Shown here one piece after another: positions 7,892-14,498 of a stretch of DNA of 15,140 nucleotides. Source of the DNA: Proteobacteria bacterium UBA1844 (lineage in GTDB: Bacteria; Pseudomonadota; Gammaproteobacteria; Steroidobacterales; Woeseiaceae); the NCBI GenBank assembly GCA_002338615.1, contig DDIS01000052.1:2292-17431 (forward strand), in the 5' to 3' direction. The position numbers and the translations under genes are program-made. The notes beneath the pieces were generated by a model, which had not been told where the DNA came from, did not search any database, and saw nothing but the letters and a program-made list of their open reading frames with translations. Each line of letters starts with the position of its first letter. Position 1 is the stretch's first letter.

Positions 7892-8950
7892 ATGAGTATC
7901 GATCATGACCGACTCACGAACGCCGAGCCGAAAGCTGACGATCGGGCGTTTGACCGGGCAATACGGCCAAAGACTTTGCGGGACTACGTTGGTCAGCCCG
8001 ATGTAAAGAAACAGATGGGCATTTTCATCGAGGCGGCGCGTCGCCGCGCCGAATCGCTTGATCACGTTCTGATTTTCGGGCCGCCTGGACTTGGCAAGAC
8101 CACGCTGGCGCACATCGTCGCGAACGAGATGGGCGTCAAGCTCAGGCAGACGTCGGGTCCGGTGCTTGAGCGTCCCGGCGATCTCGCCGCCATACTCACG
8201 AATCTCGAAGCGAATGATGTCCTGTTTGTGGACGAGATTCACCGGCTGAGCGCGGTCGTCGAAGAAATCCTGTACCCGGCGCTGGAAGACTTTCAGCTTG
8301 ACATTATGATCGGCGAAGGTCCTGCGGCACGCTCGATCAAACTGGACCTGCCACCTTTTACGCTGGTCGGTGCAACCACACGGGCTGGCTTGCTGACCTC
8401 ACCTCTGCGCGATCGCTTCGGCATCGTGCAGCGCCTTGAGTTTTATTCGGAGCGGGACCTGGAAGCCATTGTGCGGCGCTCGGCGGGGATCCTGAATCTG
8501 TCGATTCAGGGTGACGGCGCGCTCGAGATTGCGAAGCGTGCTCGCGGCACGCCACGTATAGCCAACCGCTTGTTGCGGAGGGTGCGCGATTTTGCCGAAG
8601 TTGAAGCCGACGGCATCGTCAATCGTGATGTCGCCATAATGGCCATGGACATGTTGCAGGTTGATCCCAATGGTTTCGACGCCATGGATCGGCGGCTGTT
8701 GCAAACCATCATCGAAAAATTCGACGGTGGACCGGTTGGCATTGAAAGTCTTGCCGCAGCCGTCGGCGAGGAACGCGGTACGATTGAAGACGTGCTGGAA
8801 CCATACCTGATCCAGCAGGGTTTCATGATGCGAACCGCGCGCGGGCGGGTGGCAACCAAAAATGCCTGGCTGCACTTTGGCCTGGCGCCGCCAAATCTGT
8901 CCGGCGGCCAGAACCTGCCGCTTTTTGACCAGGCCGGAGAAGAGTCATGA
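7892..8950 (+). CDS. ruvB: Holliday junction branch-migration ATPase RuvB
   Basis: A 352-residue AAA+ motor that forms hexamers and pumps DNA through the RuvA-bound junction. Key motifs: Walker [10 protein letters not shown] at 63-71 (Lys69), Walker B FVDEIHR with Asp114 and Glu115, sensor 1 GATTR, the LRDRF box containing the likely arginine finger Arg173, and sensor 2 in the segment [16 protein letters not shown]. The C-terminal winged-helix domain runs from about residue 260 to 335 and includes [16 protein letters not shown]. Length is close to the family norm of about 335-350. It starts five bases after the ruvA stop and ends in an ATGA overlap with ybgC, so both junctions suggest coupled translation. 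Confidence 0.97.
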   Translation: MSIDHDRLTNAEPKADDRAFDRAIRPKTLRDYVGQPDVKKQMGIFIEAARRRAESLDHVLIFGPPGLGKTTLAHIVANEMGVKLRQTSGPVLERPGDLAAILTNLEANDVLFVDEIHRLSAVVEEILYPALEDFQLDIMIGEGPAARSIKLDLPPFTLVGATTRAGLLTSPLRDRFGIVQRLEFYSERDLEAIVRRSAGILNLSIQGDGALEIAKRARGTPRIANRLLRRVRDFAEVEADGIVNRDVAIMAMDMLQVDPNGFDAMDRRLLQTIIEKFDGGPVGIESLAAAVGEERGTIEDVLEPYLIQQGFMMRTARGRVATKNAWLHFGLAPPNLSGGQNLPLFDQAGEES

Positions 8951-9369
8951 ACACGAGGGTGGCCGAGGACAAGTTCAGGTGGCCTGTGCGCGTTTATTAC
9001 GAAGACACCGATGCACAGGCGGTTGTCTACTATGCCAACTATTTTCGATTCCTTGAACGAGCGCGGACCGAGTGGCTTCGTGCGCTGGGTGTTGACCAGC
9101 TGAGAATGTTGAACGAAGACCGGCAAATATTTGTCGTTGTTAGCACGCAAGCCGAATTTATTTCACCCGCGCGCTTCAACGACGAGTTGATCGTGACAGC
9201 AGGGCTTTTGAAGCTGACAAGGGCATCGTTTGATATTGAACAGGAAATTTATCGTGGCAACGAATTGTTGCTAAGAGGCGGCGTGAAAGCTGCGTTGCTC
9301 AATGCGGATACGATGAAACCCCAACGCGTACCAAGTAGCCTATTTGAAGGAAGGGAAAATGCAAGCTGA
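8947..9369 (+). CDS. ybgC: Acyl-CoA thioesterase YbgC, hotdog fold
   Basis: A 140-residue single-domain hotdog thioesterase of the 4-hydroxybenzoyl-CoA thioesterase family, the usual first gene of the tol-pal cluster. The active-site block reads [18 protein letters not shown], with Asp22 matching the catalytic Asp18 of E. coli YbgC. Proteins of this type hydrolyse acyl-CoA thioesters and have been linked to phospholipid metabolism at the envelope; the natural substrate here is unknown. One detail differs: Tyr29 occupies the place where E. coli YbgC has His (VYHA), and the preceding Gly-Gly is Gln-Ala. The start ATG lies within the ruvB stop (4-base overlap), and the last 11 bases overlap tolQ. 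Confidence 0.94.
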   Translation: MNTRVAEDKFRWPVRVYYEDTDAQAVVYYANYFRFLERARTEWLRALGVDQLRMLNEDRQIFVVVSTQAEFISPARFNDELIVTAGLLKLTRASFDIEQEIYRGNELLLRGGVKAALLNADTMKPQRVPSSLFEGRENAS

Positions 9370-10051
9370 TCTGGATATGTCCATCGTCGGACTATTAATG
9401 GGTGCAAGCTGGCCCGTAATCGTCGTCCTGCTGCTGCTGCTCGGCGCCTCGATCATGTCGTGGAGTACGATAATTGCGAAGCGGCGGTTGATACTGAAAA
9501 CCAGGTCCGCCTCCGATGACTTCGAAGCCGCATTCTGGTCAGGGGGCGATTTGAACACCCTGTACCAGAGTGCTACTCGCGGCAAAGGTGGCGCGCTTGG
9601 CATGGGGAGCATCTTCGAGGCGGGTTTCCGCGAGTTCAATCGGCAGGTACAACAGGGTGGCAGCAGCCCGAGCAAAATCGTCGAGGAATGTCGTCGCGCC
9701 ATGCACGTTGCGCAAATGCGCGAAGTGGACCGGCTCGGACAGGGACTGGCGAATCTTGCGACCATTGGTTCAACGAGCCCGTACGTTGGTTTGTTCGGGA
9801 CGGTCTGGGGCATCATGACGGCGTTCATGAATCTTGGCACCATGCAGTCCGCCACGCTGCAACTGGTCGCGCCGCCGATCGCCGAAGCGCTGATCGCAAC
9901 AGCTATGGGTCTGTTTGCGGCGATTCCGGCCGTAATCGCCTACAACCGGTTTGCGGACAAGGTGGTGCGCCTCGAATATCGTTACGACACGTTCACCGAG
10001 GAATTCACCAGCATCCTGGAGCGTCACGCGCGTAACCGGAAGGACGCCTGA
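9359..10051 (+). CDS. tolQ: Tol-Pal motor subunit TolQ
   Basis: A 230-residue inner-membrane protein, the same length as E. coli TolQ and related to ExbB/MotA. Three transmembrane segments are visible at about 9-33, 130-158 and 170-193, with a large cytoplasmic loop between the first two. The channel-lining motifs GLFGTVWGIM (with Thr148) and EALIATAMGL (with Thr181) match E. coli Thr145 and Thr178, residues implicated in proton passage. TolQ and TolR use proton-motive force to drive TolA during cell constriction. The ATG at 9359 is preceded by AAGGAAGGG and gives a family-length protein. An in-frame TTG at 9344 is rejected because it lies in that ribosome site. The start overlaps ybgC by 11 bases. 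Confidence 0.96.
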   Translation: MQADLDMSIVGLLMGASWPVIVVLLLLLGASIMSWSTIIAKRRLILKTRSASDDFEAAFWSGGDLNTLYQSATRGKGGALGMGSIFEAGFREFNRQVQQGGSSPSKIVEECRRAMHVAQMREVDRLGQGLANLATIGSTSPYVGLFGTVWGIMTAFMNLGTMQSATLQLVAPPIAEALIATAMGLFAAIPAVIAYNRFADKVVRLEYRYDTFTEEFTSILERHARNRKDA

Positions 10052-10052
10052 T

Positions 10053-10505
10053 ATGGCTGAACCGCTGCACAAACGTAAGCTGATGGGCGAGATAAACGTT
10101 GTGCCCTATATCGACGTAATGCTCGTGTTGCTGGTTATTTTCATGGTTACAGCACCGCTGTTGACCCAGGGCGTCAAGGTTGAGTTACCAAAAGCAGGCG
10201 CCGAGCCGATTGAAAATGTGTCCAACGCAGAGCCACTGGTACTGAGTGTCGATGCCGCGGGCAACCTGTATCTCAATGTCGGCGGCGACAAAGACGAAAA
10301 ACTGGAACCGGTCTCCGGAGCAGAAATCGTGCGTCGTGTGGGCGTGGTCCTGCGCCAGACGCCCGACACGCCGGTGCTGGTCAAGGCGGACCGGGCAGTT
10401 GACTACGGAAATGTCGTCGGTGCGATGGTCCTGCTGCAACAGGGCGGTGCGGAAAGCATCGGCTTTGTCACCGATCCACTGGATACGTACCCGGTACCTG
10501 AGTGA
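10053..10505 (+). CDS. tolR: Tol-Pal motor subunit TolR
   Basis: A 150-residue ExbD/TolR-family protein with a short cytoplasmic N-terminus, one transmembrane helix at about 18-38 and a periplasmic domain. The helix carries the essential proton-carrying aspartate Asp21 in PYIDVMLVLLVIFMV, equivalent to E. coli Asp23. The periplasmic domain includes the conserved pattern VLVKADRAVDYG. It forms the stator with TolQ. The ATG at 10053 lies one base after the tolQ stop and eight bases after AAGGA at 10040-10044. Longer in-frame upstream sequence back to 9951 overlaps tolQ and is not family-like. Confidence 0.96.
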   Translation: MAEPLHKRKLMGEINVVPYIDVMLVLLVIFMVTAPLLTQGVKVELPKAGAEPIENVSNAEPLVLSVDAAGNLYLNVGGDKDEKLEPVSGAEIVRRVGVVLRQTPDTPVLVKADRAVDYGNVVGAMVLLQQGGAESIGFVTDPLDTYPVPE

Positions 10506-10521
10506 CGAGTACTCCAACAAG

Positions 10522-11436
10522 GTGACACGTAGAACCAACAGTTTCTTTTCGATTACGCTTGCGTTACTGCTGCACGTCGTGATTTTCGCGACATTCGCGG
10601 TTGCGGTGAACTTCTCGAAGAAAACGCAACCCGCTGTGCCGCTTGCGATTACGGCGACGCTGACGTCGGAGATTCCGGAATTTGTCGCGCCGCCTGTTGA
10701 GGTACAGCCGGAGCCCGAAGTCATTGAGCCCGAACCGGAATTGGTTGAGCCCGAGCCGGAAGTCGTTGAGCCGGAACCCGAAGTCAAACAGCCAGACCCT
10801 GCGGAGCAGGCGCGAATCAAAGCCGAAGAGCAAATGCGTCTCGATGAAATGCGACGCGAGCAACAGCGAGAGCAGGATGCTGAACGCGCGAGGCTGCAGC
10901 GCATCGAGGACGAGAAGGAGGAGCAACAGAAGCGTGCAGCTGAAGCCGAGGCAAAGCGTAAAGCGGCCGAAGCAGAAGCAAAGCGCAAGAAAGAGGCGGA
11001 AGCGGAGCTCGAGCGCAAGCGCATCGAGGCCGAGCGCGCGCGCGAGGAGCGGGAGCGTCAGCAGCGGGAGGAAAACGAGCGACTCAGGCGCGAAGCGGAA
11101 CAGGCCCAGTTGCAGTCGCAGATTGATGCTGAAAACAAGCGCCTGGAGGCGCGCAGTTCCAATGAAATGCTGGCATACATATTTGCGATCCAGCAGAAAG
11201 TGCGGCGCAACTGGGTCGCGCCACCCAGTGCTCCACCCGATCTCGAATGCGAGGTTGTGGTGAGGCAGCAGGCAACCGGCGATGTAACCTCGGCAAAGGT
11301 TACGCGCTGTAACGGCGATGCGGCAGTGGTAAGGTCAATTGAGACGGCGGTGATGAAGGCATCGCCTTTGCCGCGGCCTTCCAACAACCTGCTGTTTGAT
11401 ACAAACTTGCGCTTTATATTCAAACCTGAACAATAG
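10522..11436 (+). CDS. tolA: Cell envelope protein TolA
   Basis: A 304-residue protein bridging the TolQR motor and the outer-membrane side. Domain I is an N-terminal transmembrane helix at about 8-29. It is followed by a Pro/Glu repeat segment (61-88), a long charged Ala/Glu/Arg/Lys coiled-coil domain II (about 94-215), and a C-terminal domain III (about 218-304) with the TolA pattern IQQKVRRNWVAP and two cysteines (in LECEV and TRCNG) that may form the conserved disulfide. Shorter than E. coli TolA (421), mostly in domain II. The helix keeps His18, but the Ser four residues before it in E. coli (SxxxH) is Ala14 here. The start is inferred: GTG at 10522 is the only reasonable start codon before the helix, 16 bases after the tolR stop, with only a weak ribosome site. 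Confidence 0.92.
   Translation: MTRRTNSFFSITLALLLHVVIFATFAVAVNFSKKTQPAVPLAITATLTSEIPEFVAPPVEVQPEPEVIEPEPELVEPEPEVVEPEPEVKQPDPAEQARIKAEEQMRLDEMRREQQREQDAERARLQRIEDEKEEQQKRAAEAEAKRKAAEAEAKRKKEAEAELERKRIEAERAREERERQQREENERLRREAEQAQLQSQIDAENKRLEARSSNEMLAYIFAIQQKVRRNWVAPPSAPPDLECEVVVRQQATGDVTSAKVTRCNGDAAVVRSIETAVMKASPLPRPSNNLLFDTNLRFIFKPEQ
10702..10785 (+). repeat. Four tandem 21-base repeats coding Pro/Glu heptads in tolA
   Basis: Four consecutive 7-codon units encode VQPEPEV, IEPEPEL, VEPEPEV and VEPEPEV (TolA residues 61-88). The protein repeat is almost perfect while the codons vary (for example gagcccgaa versus gagccggaa), so this is an old repeat under protein-level selection or diverged by drift. 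It likely forms a stiff, acidic extended spacer just outside the inner membrane. Confidence 0.85.
10936..10989 (+). repeat. Two tandem 27-base repeats in the tolA coiled coil
   Basis: Two adjacent 9-codon units both encode AAEAEAKRK, with several synonymous differences between copies. They lie in the coiled-coil domain II of TolA, where similar Ala/Glu/Lys repeats are common and where copy number varies between species. Confidence 0.75.
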
Positions 11437-11465
11437 ATCCTACACAGCCAGGGTGGACACGCTAC

Positions 11466-12794
11466 GTGAGACGACATATCCGACAACTTTCAAGGACATT
11501 TTGCCCGGTGCTGATAGCGCTGCTGGCCTCGCTGGCAACAGCGCCGGTATTCGCCGAGATCACGATCGAAATTACGGGGGGCGGCGTGAAACGCGCGCCC
11601 GTCGCTGTAGTGCCGTTTGGCTGGGAAGGACAGGATGCGGGTGCACCGCTTGATGTCGCTGCACTAATCAGCGCCGACCTGTACCGCAGCGGCCGCTTCG
11701 AGCCAAAGGCTGAAAGTGACATGTTGCAGAAACCGACGGAGGGCACTGAGCTCGATTTCGGCGACTGGACCATCCTCGGCGTTGAAGCGGTGGTCATCGG
11801 CAAGGTCGTACAGACCGGCGACAACGCCTACTCTGTGCAATTTCAGTTGTTTGACCCGTTTGCTCGTACCCAGCTGGTGGGTTACCGCATGCCAGCGAGC
11901 CGTGGCAACATGCGCCGGGTCGCCCATCGCGCGGCGGACATGATTTACGAAAAGCTCACGGGCATTCAGGGGGTCTTCGCCACCCAGGTTGCGTTTGTCA
12001 CCGCGATGAAGCGGGACAATGGCACGCGCTATCGACTGGTGGTTGCAGATTATGACGGCGAAGCCGAGCACACCATCATGGAAAGTCCCGACCCGATCAT
12101 GTCCCCGGCCTGGTCGCCGGATAGCCGCAGGCTTGCCTACGTATCCTTCGAAGGTGGCAGGTCGTCGATCTATGTGCAGCAGCTGCGTACTGGCAGCCGC
12201 CTGCAGATTTCCAGCGAGCCGGGCATCAACGGTGCGCCATCCTTCTCACCCGATGGCCGGCAGCTCGTAGTGACCCTGGGGGGCGTCGATGGCAATCTCG
12301 ATATCTATACGATCGATTTGACCTCGCGCGAGAAAAAACGCCTTACGACTCACCGGGCCATCGATACCGAGGGCAGTTGGTCGCCGGACGGACGTGAGAT
12401 CTACTTTACGTCGGACCGTGCTGGCGGGCCGCAAGTCTATAAAATCAGCGCCGCTGGCGGCACGCCGGAGCGGGTAAGCTTCGAAGGCAGTTATAATGCC
12501 CGGCCGCGTTTGTCGCCGGACGGCAAGAAACTCGCATTGGTGCACAATGACGGTGGCAATTTCCGCATCGGCATCATGGACCTGAAATACAAGGACTTGC
12601 TCATTCTGTCCACTGGCAAGCAGGACGAGTCGCCGAGTTTTGCGCCGAACAGCGATATTCTGATTTATGCTACACGCCAGTCGGGTAACGGCGTGCTGGA
12701 GACGGTGTCGGCAGATGGCCTTATCCGGCAACGGCTGGCATCCGGTGAGGGCGATGTCAGGGAGCCGGTCTGGTCGCCCTTTGCACGTTTCTAG
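11466..12794 (+). CDS. tolB: Tol-Pal periplasmic protein TolB
   Basis: A 442-residue exported protein that sits in the periplasm and binds Pal and TolA. A signal peptide is clear: basic start MRRHIR, hydrophobic core to about residue 27, and a probable cleavage after Ala30 (APVFA, then EITIEI). The N-terminal alpha/beta domain spans about 31-165. The C-terminal beta-propeller is marked by repeated SPDG-type motifs at about 216 (WSPDSRRLAY), 258 (FSPDGRQLVV), 304 (WSPDGREIYF), 349 (LSPDGKKLAL) and 391 (FAPNSDILIY). Length is near the E. coli protein (430). The start is GTG at 11466, with GGGTGGA at 11451-11457 upstream; no ATG fits before the signal peptide. The gap to tolA is 29 bases. Confidence 0.96.
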   Translation: MRRHIRQLSRTFCPVLIALLASLATAPVFAEITIEITGGGVKRAPVAVVPFGWEGQDAGAPLDVAALISADLYRSGRFEPKAESDMLQKPTEGTELDFGDWTILGVEAVVIGKVVQTGDNAYSVQFQLFDPFARTQLVGYRMPASRGNMRRVAHRAADMIYEKLTGIQGVFATQVAFVTAMKRDNGTRYRLVVADYDGEAEHTIMESPDPIMSPAWSPDSRRLAYVSFEGGRSSIYVQQLRTGSRLQISSEPGINGAPSFSPDGRQLVVTLGGVDGNLDIYTIDLTSREKKRLTTHRAIDTEGSWSPDGREIYFTSDRAGGPQVYKISAAGGTPERVSFEGSYNARPRLSPDGKKLALVHNDGGNFRIGIMDLKYKDLLILSTGKQDESPSFAPNSDILIYATRQSGNGVLETVSADGLIRQRLASGEGDVREPVWSPFARF

Positions 12795-12890
12795 TGACTT
12801 CATTATTTAATACTTCAGATTAGATATCTTATATACTTGATTGATTTAACAGAATTTTATTGACCACGGTATTCCTGCTAAGGACTTGAC
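12795..12890 (+). promoter_or_regulatory. AT-rich leader with probable pal promoter
   Basis: This 96-base gap is by far the longest inside the yebC-cpoB run. Bases 12801-12860 contain only 11 G or C out of 60, in a GC-rich neighbourhood. TATACT at 12832-12837 could be a -10 box, but no good -35 box is spaced for it. The region ends with AAGGA at 12880-12884, six bases before the pal ATG, one of the best ribosome sites in the window. I infer an additional promoter for pal-cpoB, which would allow the abundant lipoprotein Pal to be made in excess of the Tol proteins. Confidence 0.5.
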
Positions 12891-13409
12891 ATGGCACAGC
12901 ACAAACTGATTTTTTTGATCGTGTTCGCTTTCGTGATTTCGGCGTGTTCCAAGAACACGATTCCCGATCCGGACCCCACGGAGGCGATCCATAACCAACA
13001 AGGCGCGACCAGCGATGGCTTTGGCGATGTCGATGGTGTTGGAGGCGAGGAATTTGGCGATAACCTCGGCGCTGGCGAGCTTGCGAACATAATCTTTTTT
13101 GATTTTGATTCGGCCGAAGTACGGGCTGAGGACACGGAAATCGTGTCGAGACATGCGCTGCAACTTGTTGATAATCCGAACGCGCAAGTCAGGCTCGAGG
13201 GTCATACCGACGAGCGCGGTTCACGCGAATACAACATCGGCCTGGGCGAGCGACGCGCTCAATCGGTGCGACGCCTGCTCCTCATTCAAGGCGCTTCGGC
13301 TGCACAAATTTCAACCGTGAGTTTTGGCGAAGAGCGCCCGGCCGTAGAGGGTAGCGATGAATCCGCTTACGAGCAGAACCGTCGCGTTGAGATTCGATAT
13401 ACGAACTGA
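12891..13409 (+). CDS. pal: Peptidoglycan-associated lipoprotein Pal
   Basis: A 172-residue outer-membrane lipoprotein, close to E. coli Pal (173). The signal peptide ends in a lipobox VISAC with lipidated Cys19; Ser at +2 favours sorting to the outer membrane. An acidic, Gly/Asp-rich linker (about 25-62) precedes an OmpA-C-type peptidoglycan-binding domain (about 65-172). In that domain the motif GHTDERGSREYN gives Asp107, and Arg122 lies 15 residues later, the spacing of the Asp/Arg pair that binds diaminopimelate in OmpA-like domains. Pal tethers the outer membrane to peptidoglycan and is moved by TolB-TolA. The ATG at 12891 has AAGGA six bases upstream. Its stop codon shares one base with the cpoB start. 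Confidence 0.97.
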   Translation: MAQHKLIFLIVFAFVISACSKNTIPDPDPTEAIHNQQGATSDGFGDVDGVGGEEFGDNLGAGELANIIFFDFDSAEVRAEDTEIVSRHALQLVDNPNAQVRLEGHTDERGSREYNIGLGERRAQSVRRLLLIQGASAAQISTVSFGEERPAVEGSDESAYEQNRRVEIRYTN

Positions 13410-14182
13410 TGAACAAACATCACTTATTGCTTGCGTCGGTATTGATCTCGGGCCTGGTATCCGGTTGCACGTTGACCGGGCCGCCCGAAGAAGATCCGGT
13501 GCAGACCAAACTGAATGAGCTTGATCGCCGCATGAGTGCGGTCGAGCGGGTAATGCAGAACCAGAGTCTTGTCGACCTGTCGCAAGAGGTGCAGTCACTG
13601 CAGCGTCGCACTGCTGAATTGCAGGGCTTCAGTGAATCGCTGGAGCACAACGCGGTGGCGAGCGCGGAGCGGCAGCGCGAACTCTATAATGATCTGGATG
13701 CGCGCATCCAGGCGCTCGAAGCGCGACCCAATGATCGCAGCGCCAACGTGCTGGACGGTGGAACCTTACCGCCGGGCCAGTTGCCGGTGCCTGGCGGATC
13801 GGAAGACGACAACTACCGCGCGGCATTTGAGCTGATCAAGGAACAGCGCTACGACCAGGCGGAAGTGGCGTTCAAGGAATTCCTTGCGATCTATCCCGAG
13901 AGTACTAACGCGCCGAATGCACAATACTGGCTGGGCGAATCCTATTATGTTCGGCAGCGTTTTGATGACGCACTGAATTCCTTCCAGTCTGTGCTCGACG
14001 ATTTTCCGGGCTCACGCAAAGTTGCTGACGCACTGCTCAAGATCGGCTATTGCAACTACGAACTCAAGCGCTGGGACGCGGCCAAACAAGCGCTTGCCAA
14101 GGTTCAGTCGGACTATCCGGACACGACAGCCGCACGCCTTGCAGAACAGCGCCTGCAGCGAATGGCGAGCGAGGGAGTATAG
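13409..14182 (+). CDS. cpoB: Cell division coordinator CpoB (YbgF), apparently a lipoprotein
   Basis: A 257-residue protein, the usual last gene of tol-pal clusters. In E. coli CpoB is a soluble periplasmic protein that couples Tol-Pal to peptidoglycan synthesis by PBP1B. The order here matches: export signal, an N-terminal coiled coil (about 29-110, with DPVQTKLNELDRRMSAVERV), a Gly/Pro-rich linker, and three tetratricopeptide repeats beginning at about 135, 170 and 206. The odd feature is the signal peptide: it ends LVSGC, a good lipobox with Cys20, so the protein is probably lipidated, with Thr at +2. E. coli CpoB lacks this. The start ATG overlaps the pal stop by one base (TGATG), indicating coupled translation. 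Confidence 0.93.
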   Translation: MNKHHLLLASVLISGLVSGCTLTGPPEEDPVQTKLNELDRRMSAVERVMQNQSLVDLSQEVQSLQRRTAELQGFSESLEHNAVASAERQRELYNDLDARIQALEARPNDRSANVLDGGTLPPGQLPVPGGSEDDNYRAAFELIKEQRYDQAEVAFKEFLAIYPESTNAPNAQYWLGESYYVRQRFDDALNSFQSVLDDFPGSRKVADALLKIGYCNYELKRWDAAKQALAKVQSDYPDTTAARLAEQRLQRMASEGV

Positions 14183-14194
14183 TTCCCTGACATT

Positions 14195-14228
14195 GGCTCT
14201 GGCGAAAAGCTGTTAGCCTTCCCTTTTT
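14195..14228 (+). terminator. Possible weak terminator after cpoB
   Basis: GGCT at 14195-14198 can pair with AGCC at 14215-14218, and a run of five T follows at 14224-14228 after TTCCC. The stem is only four base pairs with a 16-base loop, so it is a poor intrinsic terminator. I report it because it is the only T-run after a possible hairpin at the end of the eleven-gene run. Confidence 0.25.
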
Positions 14229-14246
14229 AATTCGGCATCGATTCGG

Positions 14247-14263
14247 TATTATGCCGCCGACTT
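14247..14263 (+). promoter_or_regulatory. Possible tRNA promoter -10 box with GC-rich discriminator
   Basis: TATTAT at 14247-14252 is followed by GCCGCCGAC, a GC-rich discriminator of the kind found at stable-RNA promoters that (p)ppGpp inhibits. Transcription would start about 55 bases before the mature tRNA-Lys. The -35 region is poor (a T-run near 14224-14229), so this is tentative. Confidence 0.3.
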
Positions 14264-14312
14264 GGCCGGCGCGACTGCGATACGCGCGTGGCTGCATGAG
14301 AAAATCCCGCGG

Positions 14313-14387
14313 GGGGCGTTAGCTCAGAGGTAGAGCATTCGGCTTTTAACCGACCGGTCGTAGGTTCGATCCCTACACGCCCCACCA
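14313..14387 (+). tRNA. tRNA-Lys (anticodon UUU)
   Basis: A 75-base tRNA folds by eye: acceptor arms GGGGCGT and ACGCCCC pair fully; D stem GCTC/GAGC with a short AGAGGTA loop; anticodon loop CTTTTAA with anticodon TTT at 14345-14347; T stem GTAGG/CCTAC with loop TTCGATC; and ACCA encoded at the 3' end. Lys identity follows from the anticodon. The anticodon stem TTCGG/CCGAC has a T-C mismatch at its outermost pair (27-43), leaving four good pairs. A lysine tRNA beyond the tol-pal genes is also known from Pseudomonas. Confidence 0.95.
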
Positions 14388-14403
14388 TCTCCCAAACCAT
14401 GCA

Positions 14404-14416
14404 TTGCGGGTCGCAA
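14404..14416 (+). other. Small hairpin after tRNA-Lys
   Basis: TTGCG (14404-14408) pairs perfectly with CGCAA (14412-14416) around a three-base loop, 17 bases after the tRNA end, followed by the A/T-rich AATAATTTC. It could end or protect the tRNA transcript, but the stem is short and there is no true T-run. Confidence 0.3.
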
Positions 14417-14435
14417 ATAATTTCAAAAGAAACAG

Positions 14436-14458
14436 GCGACTCGCGTTCGCGGGGTCGC
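14436..14458 (+). other. Strong hairpin upstream of thrA
   Basis: The arm GCGACTCGC (14436-14444) pairs with GCGGGGTCGC (14449-14458) across a four-base loop, giving about nine pairs including one G-T wobble and one bulged G. It is the most stable structure I see in the 111-base gap between tRNA-Lys and thrA and starts 63 bases before the thrA ATG. No T-run follows directly, so an intrinsic terminator is not supported. It may be a tRNA 3' processing or leader structure. I see no leader peptide rich in Thr or Ile codons of the enterobacterial thrL type. Confidence 0.45.
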
Positions 14459-14498
14459 TATCATTGCCCGTTTTGAGCGAGATCAAGGCTTAGGGCCA

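Noticed and set aside
10185..11024. 279-codon Ser-rich - strand open frame opposite tolA and tolR
   Set aside because: The repetitive Ser/Ala/Arg composition is the mirror of the TolA Glu/Ala/Lys coiled coil and repeats.
14172..14188. Hairpin around the cpoB stop (AGGGA with TCCCT)
   Set aside because: Only five pairs and no T-run after it; overlaps coding sequence and may be chance.
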